DNA from: Candidatus Aenigmatarchaeota archaeon
Lineage (GTDB): Archaea > EX4484-52 > GLR71
DNA length: 6,213 bases
NCBI GenBank assembly: GCA_023134675.1
Contig: JAGLUQ010000066.1
Span: forward strand, 1-6,213
Direction: 5' to 3'
Shown here: in pieces, positions 1 through 5,676 of the stretch
Numbering within the stretch: position 1 is the stretch's first letter
Layout of the letters: each line of letters begins with the position of its first letter
Translations under genes and position numbers: made by a program
The notes under the pieces: model-generated
Seen by the model: the letters and a program-made list of their open reading frames with translations, nothing else
Told to the model about the DNA's origin: nothing
The model's database searches: none

Positions 1-2
1 AC

Positions 3-908
3 AGCCTGTCATCGCAGACAGTCTTGCCGTATGAATTGATAATTGTTGACGAATCCACAGACGGCAGCATAAAAAAATTGATTAAAGATAAAAAATTACC
101 TTTCAAAAAAAGGTATTTCCATAGGGATGCAGAATACAAGTCATTGCCTGCTTCAAGAAATGTTGGCATAAAAAAAGCAGAAGGCGAAATTCTTCTCTTT
201 TTAGATGATGATGTAACACTAGATAATAATTATATTAAACAATTACAAGAAACGTATTCTAACAACAAGATAATGGCAGTGCAAGGATATATAAAAAACA
301 TTTCAATAAATTCATATTATTTGTATTTTGACAGATTCATACAAAGCATTTTTTTAAATTCAGATTTAAAATTTAAAGGATGTAATGTAAAAAAAGGAGT
401 TTTTGGAAACACGTACCCTATAAAAAAACCAAAACAACCAATTGAATCACAATGGCTCTCTGGATGCAACATGTCTTTTCGAAAAGATTTTATAGATGAT
501 TACAATCTTAAATTTGATGAAAACCTTTTAAGATATGCATTTAAGGAAGATGTAGACCTAAGTTATCGTGTTTACAAAATATGTAAAAATCAAAAATTAA
601 AGACAGTCTTAAATCCTGACATGTTATTGGATCACAGAATATCTCAAACGTCAAGAGTTCCAAACAGTACTTATACAAAAATAAAATATGCATATACTGA
701 ATATTTCTTTTTTAAGAATACAGATGCGAATATGGTTATTTTTTATTGGTCTCTTTTAGGACACATTATTCAAAGAGTTATTTTATCAATTATACGTATG
801 GATTTAAGTATTATGGGAAACATCTCAGGATTATTGTATTCATTTAAACACCTAAAACAAATAAAAAAATGTGATTTGACTCAAATAAATAAAGAATTAT
901 TCAATTAA
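3..908 (+). CDS. Family 2 glycosyltransferase, 5' end outside window
   Basis: This is a GT-A fold family 2 glycosyltransferase, which transfers a sugar from a nucleotide-sugar donor, probably for a cell-surface glycan or glycoprotein. A TTG at 24 could be read as a start, but the frame is open to the left edge. The codons before it read SLSSQTV and run into LPYELIIVD, the usual family text after the first helix, so the gene begins upstream and about 20-30 residues are missing. Visible motifs are VDESTDGS in the nucleotide-binding region, LPASRNVGI, the metal-binding acidic triplet in FLDDDV (bases 204-212), SGCNMSFRK, and the acceptor-side ED of FKEDVDLSYR (bases 546-551). A hydrophobic stretch near bases 732-791 suggests membrane association. 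The gene is very A/T rich. Its stop region overlaps the convergent glycosyltransferase by 8 bp. The fold is secure, but the sugar and acceptor are unknown. Confidence 0.9.
   Translation, partial: SLSSQTVLPYELIIVDESTDGSIKKLIKDKKLPFKKRYFHRDAEYKSLPASRNVGIKKAEGEILLFLDDDVTLDNNYIKQLQETYSNNKIMAVQGYIKNISINSYYLYFDRFIQSIFLNSDLKFKGCNVKKGVFGNTYPIKKPKQPIESQWLSGCNMSFRKDFIDDYNLKFDENLLRYAFKEDVDLSYRVYKICKNQKLKTVLNPDMLLDHRISQTSRVPNSTYTKIKYAYTEYFFFKNTDANMVIFYWSLLGHIIQRVILSIIRMDLSIMGNISGLLYSFKHLKQIKKCDLTQINKELFN
851..870 (-). terminator. Possible oligo-T terminator of the GT-B glycosyltransferase
   Basis: Read on the minus strand, a seven-T run (863-869) followed by TTT and TTTT clusters lies about 31-50 nt past the glycosyltransferase stop. 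Archaeal intrinsic termination relies mainly on such T-runs. The site is inside the convergent family 2 gene, which is A-rich throughout, so the run could be incidental. Confidence 0.3.
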
Positions 909-2013
909 TCAACTTATCAAATACTTTAACATATTCAGCCCCAGCAACAGCCCAGTCAAATTTTCTGGAAAACCTATAAGCATTCAAGACCATTTTATCA
1001 GTTGCCACAGTATTCTCAAACACCGAACATATAGCATCAACAATAGCACCAGAATCCCTAACTGGCACAAGCCGACCGCAATCGCCAGGCAATATCTTGA
1101 TGTCTGTTACAATGATGGGGACTTTCATGTAAGCAGCTTCAACCATTGAATAGTTAAGTGATTCAGAAATGGACGGTGCAACAAATACATCAGCAATAGA
1201 CAAGAACCGATTTACATCTTTGCGAAATCCGGTAAACACGCATTTCATCTTGACAGAGGAACATAAACTTTTATACTTCTCTAAGTGGGGGCCATCACCG
1301 ACAAAAACGCATGTATAAGAATTATCAAATCTTGAGAGTGCAGAGATTAAATATTTAACTCCTTTGACATCAATCATGCGGCCTGTATACATTATGACCT
1401 TCTTGCCGGAAACACCAAGTTCTTTCTTCAATTTATCAACTTCAGACGATGATACCCTTTCAAAAGAACTGAAATCAAGACCAGGCCTTATCATAGTATA
1501 ATTATTAGTATACTTTTCAATCTGATGCGATGCATTTGTGATATTCATGTCTGAAAAAGAATAAGTGACTTTATTCATCAGACCTAAAATATACCGCAAA
1601 ATAGGATTATACTGTGGCTGTTCACTCGCATCACCATGCGATAAAATAACTATTGGTTTTCTTCTTATTTTTGCAACAAAAAGCTCAAATAATGATGAGA
1701 TGATATCATTTGAAAGAATAATATCATAATCTAATTTAAGCGACTTGATCGCTGCAAAGAGATTAAACGTAGGATTCCTTGTAAAAAATCCATTTACATA
1801 AGGTACTCTGTATATTGTAATGTTGTCTTTTTTTTCAAAAGAGTCACAACCTTTAAACTTACGGGTAAGGACAATTAATTCTAAATCTTTATTTTTTGAA
1901 AGAACGCGCAAAAGGTTTTCTATATATATTTCAATCCCACCGGAAGATATAGGGTCCTCTTTTTTGTTAGTCCCCATAGGATATTCCTTTGAACCGGTTA
2001 TGAGTATTTTCAT
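901..2013 (-). CDS. GT-B glycosyltransferase (GT4-like)
   Basis: This is a 370-residue retaining-type GT-B glycosyltransferase of the GT4/glycosyl transferases group 1 type. It uses a nucleotide-sugar donor and most likely builds surface polysaccharide or a protein-linked glycan. The N-terminal Rossmann half begins MKILITGSKEYP and carries the acceptor-side glycine loop SSGGIEIYIENLL (about residues 23-35). The C-terminal donor-binding half begins at KKVIMYTGRMIDVKGV (about 204-219) and includes VFVGDGP and VFTGF. The EX7E signature is E284 to E292 in SESLNYSMVEAA. Length is normal and no signal peptide is seen. The ATG shares its A with the stop of the upstream 39-codon frame (TAATG). A purine-rich AGAGATGAT just upstream resembles a Shine-Dalgarno site, so it is probably translated from the same mRNA as that remnant. 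Its 3' end overlaps the convergent family 2 gene. Substrate cannot be assigned. Confidence 0.93.
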   Translation of the reverse strand: MKILITGSKEYPMGTNKKEDPISSGGIEIYIENLLRVLSKNKDLELIVLTRKFKGCDSFEKKDNITIYRVPYVNGFFTRNPTFNLFAAIKSLKLDYDIILSNDIISSLFELFVAKIRRKPIVILSHGDASEQPQYNPILRYILGLMNKVTYSFSDMNITNASHQIEKYTNNYTMIRPGLDFSSFERVSSSEVDKLKKELGVSGKKVIMYTGRMIDVKGVKYLISALSRFDNSYTCVFVGDGPHLEKYKSLCSSVKMKCVFTGFRKDVNRFLSIADVFVAPSISESLNYSMVEAAYMKVPIIVTDIKILPGDCGRLVPVRDSGAIVDAICSVFENTVATDKMVLNAYRFSRKFDWAVAGAEYVKVFDKLIN

Positions 2014-2132
2014 TAAATCATCTCTTTAAGACTTTCCTCATCAAACACAACAACCTCATTATCTTCCGCAAGCATAAGCGCAAGATGCGATCCTATAAAC
2101 CCGCAGCCGCCAGTAATTACAACCTTTGACAT
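2013..2132 (-). pseudogene. Truncated NAD-dependent sugar epimerase/dehydratase, 39 codons
   Basis: The frame encodes 39 residues beginning [17 protein letters not shown]. This is the unmistakable start of an extended short-chain dehydrogenase (GalE or dTDP-glucose 4,6-dehydratase type): beta-1 KVVITG, the NAD-binding GxxGxxG loop (G8, G11, G14), helix alpha-1, then beta-2 EVVVFD. After that it reads EESLKEMI and stops with TAA. Intact family members are about 300 residues or more, so the catalytic Ser/Tyr-x-x-x-Lys part is absent. No continuation is found in another frame, because the glycosyltransferase begins at once, its ATG overlapping the stop as TAATG. The start looks functional: AAAGGT lies 7 nt upstream and a TTTAAA box about 26 nt upstream. 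Most likely an internal deletion joined the epimerase 5' end to the glycosyltransferase and left a translated leader. A selected micro-protein or coupling leader is possible but unproven. Confidence 0.8.
2017..2025 (-). promoter_or_regulatory. Ribosome binding site of the GT-B glycosyltransferase
   Basis: AGAGATGAT on the minus strand resembles the archaeal anti-16S complement GAGGTGAT with one mismatch and lies just before the glycosyltransferase ATG. It sits inside the last codons (KEMI) of the epimerase remnant. Together with the TAATG overlap it points to coupled translation of the two frames. Confidence 0.45.
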
Positions 2133-2139
2133 AATATTT

Positions 2140-2145
2140 ACCTTT
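2140..2145 (-). promoter_or_regulatory. Ribosome binding site of the 39-codon remnant
   Basis: AAAGGT on the minus strand stands 7 nt before the ATG at 2132 and matches part of the archaeal Shine-Dalgarno sequence AGGAGGTGAT. It supports this ATG as a true start for the short frame. It would lie upstream of the RNA if the TTTAAA box gives a leaderless transcript, so at most one of the two readings holds. Confidence 0.4.
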
Positions 2146-2155
2146 CACAATAATG

Positions 2156-2161
2156 TTTAAA
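2156..2161 (-). promoter_or_regulatory. TATA-like box for the epimerase remnant and glycosyltransferase
   Basis: TTTAAA within GATATTTAAAC on the minus strand is centred about 26 nt before the ATG at 2132. It would place transcription close to that ATG. It is the only promoter-like site seen ahead of the remnant and the GT-B glycosyltransferase, so they probably share it. Confidence 0.4.
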
Positions 2162-2167
2162 TATCTA

Positions 2168-2188
2168 GTGTCTCAACAGAAGAGACAC
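2168..2188. repeat. 7-bp inverted repeat (hairpin) between genes
   Basis: GTGTCTC and GAGACAC form a perfect 7-bp stem around a 7-nt loop (AACAGAA). It begins 4 nt beyond the membrane-protein stop and lies just upstream of the TTTAAA box of the next unit. It may shape the 3' end of the membrane-protein mRNA or bind a regulator. No T-run follows on the minus strand, so it is not a classic terminator. Confidence 0.45.
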
Positions 2189-2192
2189 AATA

Positions 2193-2516
2193 TCACCCAA
2201 GTAATGCAGCTGCTCCAAGTATCACAAACACAAAGCCCAGGATGATTGCAATAATAATCTGCAGAATCCATGCACCTAAAGCACCAGACCATGAAAGCTC
2301 AAACATTGCCTTGTAGACAAACAAAAGCAATACAAACGCAATCAAGCTAGGCACAAAAAAATAAATCACACCGACAATAAGATTCGCAAGAAGGACCTTC
2401 AATATAGATGCCTCACTGCCCATAAACTTGACAGCAAAATAAAGCGGCAGCGCAGATATGAAAAGAATGATAAGCATACCCACAAGCCCGATGCCGATGT
2501 CAGATAATGGTAGCAT
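2193..2516 (-). CDS. Small multi-pass membrane protein, function unknown
   Basis: This 107-residue protein is almost wholly hydrophobic, with about four membrane segments: roughly residues 8-28, 38-54, 56-71 and 79-106. Short polar turns include KFMGSEAS (30-37) and YKAMFELSWSG (68-78). The general pattern (ALPLYFAVK, then LLANLI, then FVYKAMFELSW, then AWILQIIIAIILG) resembles small conserved membrane proteins that recur in archaeal genomes without an assigned role. I do not recognise a named family and do not infer a function. The ATG at 2516 is preferred because the first membrane segment follows directly. There is no Shine-Dalgarno site. An AT-rich TATA-like stretch about 25-32 nt upstream (near 2541-2549, minus strand) fits a leaderless mRNA. 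The gene is divergent from the DNA polymerase across a short AT-rich spacer, and a 7-bp hairpin lies just after its stop. Confidence 0.75.
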   Translation of the reverse strand: MLPLSDIGIGLVGMLIILFISALPLYFAVKFMGSEASILKVLLANLIVGVIYFFVPSLIAFVLLLFVYKAMFELSWSGALGAWILQIIIAIILGFVFVILGAAALLG

Positions 2517-2524
2517 AATAAATA

Positions 2525-2532
2525 TTTATATA
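2525..2532 (+). promoter_or_regulatory. TATA box for polB
   Basis: TTTATATA matches the archaeal TATA consensus exactly, and the bases before it are purine-rich, as a BRE would be. Transcription would begin about 25 nt downstream, near 2552-2556. This is after the ATG at 2544 and gives about a 50-nt leader to the ATG at 2604. The spacer is AT-rich, so chance matches are possible. Confidence 0.5.
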
Positions 2533-2575
2533 CTAATTTATTTATGTATAACGCAAAAACAAAAACGCAAACTAA

Positions 2576-2582
2576 TTTAAAT
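2576..2582 (+). promoter_or_regulatory. Alternative TATA-like box for leaderless polB
   Basis: TTTAAAT lies centred about 25 nt before the ATG at 2604. If used, it would give an essentially leaderless mRNA starting at that ATG. It competes with the better-matching TTTATATA box about 50 bp upstream. Both agree with 2604, not 2544, as the translation start. Confidence 0.35.
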
Positions 2583-2603
2583 CTCAGAGATAAAACAGTA
2601 TTT

Positions 2604-5078
2604 ATGCCTGAAGCAAAAGCAACAGCAAAACAAATAACAACAAACTTCTTCATAACAGACGCAGACTACACAATGCTTGACGGCGCGCCGTCAATCCGCC
2701 TCTACGGCAGGACTGATAAAGGAAAGTCAGCAATAGTCCTTGACCCTTCCTTTGAGCCGTATTTCTACATAGTCCCAAAAGAAGACCCGGAAAAAGCAAA
2801 AAACAGGCTATTGTCTCTAAAACTCAAAGATGAATCCTTAAAAGACATATCAATAAGAAATATTGATATTGTAAAAAAAACCATAGGTGCTCAGGAAAAC
2901 AATATACTTCAGGTATTCGCAAACAACCCTTCTGACATACCTAAAATCAAAGATATAGTAAAACACATGGATTTCGTCGCAGACAAGCACGAGTTTGACA
3001 TCCCTTTCTTCAGAAGATACCTCTTTGACAAAGACATCAGGCCGATGTCCTGGCTCAGGATAGAAGGAAACAAGATAGACAGCAAATTCAACTGCGACAT
3101 CACGATAAAGGCGGACAGTATATTAAAATTAGATAACCCATCAACCCCAGACCTTAACATCCTTGCCTTTGACATAGAGACAATACCTGCAGGCAACGGC
3201 AAACAGCAGATCATAATGGCATCCTTTGCCTCAAGCACAGGATTCAGGAAAGTCATCACCTATCAGCCTGCAAAGCATAAAGACACAATAGTCCTCAGAT
3301 CAGAAAAAGAGCTGATAGAAGAGCTTGTAAAGGACATCCAGAAAGAGAAGCCGGATTTCATAGTAACCTACAACGGCGACGCATTTGATTTCACAGTCCT
3401 CAAGGAGCGCGCAGATCTCCATAAGGTCCAGCTGAATCTCGGCTTCAACACAAGACCTCTCGTATTCCAGCGCAAAGGCATGACAAGCGCAGCGATAATC
3501 AAGGGCTCAGCACACATTGACCTTTACCAGTTCATATTCCGGATAATGCGCACGACCATAAAATCCGAGACGCTGAAGCTTGATAATGTCGCCGAAGAGC
3601 TGATAGGAGAAAAGAAGATAAAGTTCGATTTTGAAGAGATGTTCCGCCTCTGGAGAGAAGGCAAAGACCTCTCAAAAGTCGCAAAGTACAATCTTCACGA
3701 TTCAATAATCACCTTAAAGCTCGCCCAATACATACTTCCCAACATCTTTGCCATGTGCCATCTCACAGACCAGATACCTTTTGATGCCTCAAGATCAACA
3801 TACGGCCAGCTTGTAGGGTCTTTTGCGATGAAGAAGGCAGCACAGATGAATATAGTGGTCCCCAACAGGCCGGCATCAGAGACAATAGCTGACCGGAAAC
3901 GTATAGCTGCGATAGAGGGTGCTTTTGTCGTAGAGCCTGAGCCAGGCCTTCACAAAGACATAGCAGTCTTTGATTTCAAATCCCTGTACCCGTCAATCAT
4001 AGTATCTCACAATATATCTCCCGAGACCTTCAACTGTTCCTGCTGCAAAAGCACGAGTAAGAACAAGGTGCCCGGCTTCCCATACTATTTCTGCGATAAG
4101 AAGAGAGGTTTCGTCCCCCGGATACTTGAAGAGCTGCTGATCGGCCGCACAGAAGTAAAAAAAGAGATGAAAACTTTTGAAAAAGGAAGCCAGGACTATA
4201 TCCTTCTTGACAAGAAACAGTACGCATTTAAGACAGTAGCAAACGCATTCTACGGCTATCTCGGCTTTGCCGGCTCAAGATGGTACAAGCGAGAATGCGC
4301 AGAGTCCGTCACCGCTTTCGGCAGGAGCTATATCCATAAAACGATAGATGAGGCAAAAAAATACAATCTCAAGACAATTTATGGGGACACCGATTCTCTC
4401 TTCCTTATCGTTGACAGCAAAGAAGAAAAAGCAGCAAAAACCTTCCTCAAGCACATAAACGACAGCCTTCCTGGTATGATGGAGCTTGAGTTTGAGGGTC
4501 AGTTCAAAAGCGGCATATTTACAGCAAAAAAGTCAGGCACCGGCGGGGCGAAGAAAAGATATGCCCTCCTTTCAGAGACCGGCGAGCTCAAAGTAAGAGG
4601 TTTTGAGAGAGTAAGGCGCGACTGGTCCGCCCTTGCCAAAGACACCCAGGAGAGAGTCATGCGCCTTGTCCTTGACGACAAAAAAGATGAGGCAGTAACC
4701 TATACGAAAAAAGTGATAGACAATCTCAAAAAAGGAAATCAAGATCTTGAATCCCTAACAATATATAGCCAGATAACAATGCCTCTCTCAAAATATGTCC
4801 TGGTAGGACCTCATGTCGCCGCAGCAAAGAAAGCAGAAGAGAAAGGGATAAAGACAGAGCCTGGAACAGTTGTCCAGTACATAATAACAAAAGGTACAGG
4901 CAGCATAAGCGACCGTGCATTATTGTCCCAGTTCGCCAGAGACTACGACCCTGACTACTACATCAACAACCAGGTCCTGCCTGCAGCATTAAGGATTCTC
5001 TCGGCAGTCGGCGTCACAGAAGACCAGCTCCTGAACAAAGGCACCCAGAAAGGTCTATTTTCTTTCTCAAGAAAATGA
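2604..5078 (+). CDS. polB: Family B DNA polymerase with 3'-5' proofreading exonuclease
   Basis: This is an archaeal family B replicative or repair DNA polymerase, 824 residues from the ATG at 2604. In that numbering, Exo I is D190/E192 in LAFDIET, Exo II is N257/D262 in YNGDAFD and Exo III is Y362/D366 in YNLHD. Polymerase motif A is D457 in DFKSLYPSII, motif B is K543, N547 and Y550-G551 in KTVANAFYG, and motif C is YGDTDS with D595/D597. Thumb text KKRYA follows. All catalytic residues are present. Cysteines at 478, 480, 481 and 497 after motif A match the cysteine-containing insertion of many archaeal enzymes. The C-terminus QKGLFSF fits the QxxLxxF PCNA-binding pattern. The N-terminus (FFITDADY, then EPYFY) is the normal family beginning. 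An ATG at 2544 would add 20 unfamiliar residues and lies upstream of where the TTTATATA box at 2525-2532 would start transcription, so 2604 is preferred. No intein or frameshift is present. Confidence 0.96.
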   Translation: MPEAKATAKQITTNFFITDADYTMLDGAPSIRLYGRTDKGKSAIVLDPSFEPYFYIVPKEDPEKAKNRLLSLKLKDESLKDISIRNIDIVKKTIGAQENNILQVFANNPSDIPKIKDIVKHMDFVADKHEFDIPFFRRYLFDKDIRPMSWLRIEGNKIDSKFNCDITIKADSILKLDNPSTPDLNILAFDIETIPAGNGKQQIIMASFASSTGFRKVITYQPAKHKDTIVLRSEKELIEELVKDIQKEKPDFIVTYNGDAFDFTVLKERADLHKVQLNLGFNTRPLVFQRKGMTSAAIIKGSAHIDLYQFIFRIMRTTIKSETLKLDNVAEELIGEKKIKFDFEEMFRLWREGKDLSKVAKYNLHDSIITLKLAQYILPNIFAMCHLTDQIPFDASRSTYGQLVGSFAMKKAAQMNIVVPNRPASETIADRKRIAAIEGAFVVEPEPGLHKDIAVFDFKSLYPSIIVSHNISPETFNCSCCKSTSKNKVPGFPYYFCDKKRGFVPRILEELLIGRTEVKKEMKTFEKGSQDYILLDKKQYAFKTVANAFYGYLGFAGSRWYKRECAESVTAFGRSYIHKTIDEAKKYNLKTIYGDTDSLFLIVDSKEEKAAKTFLKHINDSLPGMMELEFEGQFKSGIFTAKKSGTGGAKKRYALLSETGELKVRGFERVRRDWSALAKDTQERVMRLVLDDKKDEAVTYTKKVIDNLKKGNQDLESLTIYSQITMPLSKYVLVGPHVAAAKKAEEKGIKTEPGTVVQYIITKGTGSISDRALLSQFARDYDPDYYINNQVLPAALRILSAVGVTEDQLLNKGTQKGLFSFSRK

Positions 5079-5113
5079 TAGCTTTAATATCTTGAAATTA
5101 ATCTGGCAAAATC

Positions 5114-5120
5114 TTATAAT
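5114..5120 (+). promoter_or_regulatory. TATA box for the SET gene
   Basis: TTATAAT is preceded by GGCAAAA, a plausible BRE, and is centred 27 nt before the ATG at 5144. There is no Shine-Dalgarno match between box and start, which suggests a leaderless transcript. This would let the SET gene be expressed apart from polB. Confidence 0.5.
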
Positions 5121-5143
5121 AATCCAAACTTACTATTAGCTGT

Positions 5144-5650
5144 ATGTCTGCAATAAAATCCTGGAAATCACCAAAAACAGAGGTTAAGGAAAGCGAGAAA
5201 GAAGGCAAAGGATTATTTGCAAAAGAGAACATAAAGAAAGGCGAAATCGTATTCATAAAGGGTGGACACATTCTTGGATGGGAACAGACAAAAAGTTTTG
5301 CAGAAAAATTAGGAGATTATTATCTGCAGATAGACAATGATTTCTACCTGTCTCCGATTTCAAAAGACGAAGTCCCGGACATTGCAATTTTTATCAATCA
5401 CTCCTGTGACCCAAATTGTGGTCCTGACGGACAGATTACATTTGTCGCTTTAAGAGATATCAAAGCAGGAGAAGAATTATGTTATGATTACGCTATGACT
5501 ACAGCACACCCATTTGAGATGGACTGTAATTGCGGGACCAAAAATTGCAGAAAGATAGTGACAGGAAATGATTGGAAATTAAAAGATCTGCAGGATAAAT
5601 ATGGAAATCATTTTCTATGGTTCATACTTAAAAAAGTAAAATCTATATGA
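5144..5650 (+). CDS. Stand-alone SET-domain protein-lysine methyltransferase
   Basis: This 168-residue protein is a minimal SET domain followed by a post-SET zinc motif. The family transfers methyl groups from S-adenosylmethionine to protein lysines. The sequence shows the opening GKGLFA (22-26) and the core FINHSCDPNC (83-92), whose N85-H86 help bind the cofactor and shape the pseudoknot. AGEELCYDY (108-116) holds the conserved active-site tyrosine Y116. The post-SET cysteines are C128, C130 and C135 in CNCGTKNC, which with a cysteine of the NHSC region normally hold one zinc. The tail TGNDWKLKDLQDKYG is typical of short stand-alone SET proteins found in bacteria and some archaea, so the gene appears full length. 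A TATA-like box centred 27 nt before the ATG and the absence of a Shine-Dalgarno site suggest its own leaderless transcript, although it follows the polymerase by only 65 bp. The substrate is unknown; an archaeal chromatin protein is one option. Confidence 0.92.
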   Translation: MSAIKSWKSPKTEVKESEKEGKGLFAKENIKKGEIVFIKGGHILGWEQTKSFAEKLGDYYLQIDNDFYLSPISKDEVPDIAIFINHSCDPNCGPDGQITFVALRDIKAGEELCYDYAMTTAHPFEMDCNCGTKNCRKIVTGNDWKLKDLQDKYGNHFLWFILKKVKSI

Positions 5651-5676
5651 AAAGAACATACTATTTATACTATAAC

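Noticed and set aside
24..908. TTG at 24 as the start of the family 2 glycosyltransferase
   Set aside because: The in-frame codons upstream (SLSSQTV) belong to the usual N-terminal family sequence, so the gene is cut by the window edge.
1820..2029. Plus-strand 69-codon reading frame
   Set aside because: It lies opposite the well-supported GT-B glycosyltransferase and its remnant leader, and its product has no recognisable domain.
2399..2653. Minus-strand 84-codon reading frame across the polB promoter
   Set aside because: It overlaps the membrane-protein gene in another frame and the polB start, and its product is cysteine/leucine-rich nonsense without family features.
2909..3259. Minus-strand reading frames inside polB (also 4030-4227, 4499-4681 and 4726-4920)
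   Set aside because: All are antisense to conserved polymerase domains and show the composition of shadow frames.
5057..5076. ATTTTCT/AGAAAAT inverted repeat at the polB stop as a terminator
   Set aside because: The 7-bp stem is almost all A/T, overlaps codons and is not followed by a T-run, so chance is likely.
2544..5078. Intein or split in the polymerase
   Set aside because: Motifs A, B and C are uninterrupted and spacing is normal, so no insertion is present.
5651..5676. Gap between the SET gene and the convergent beta-rich gene
   Set aside because: It holds only 26 AT-rich bases with no T-run, stem or promoter that I can support.
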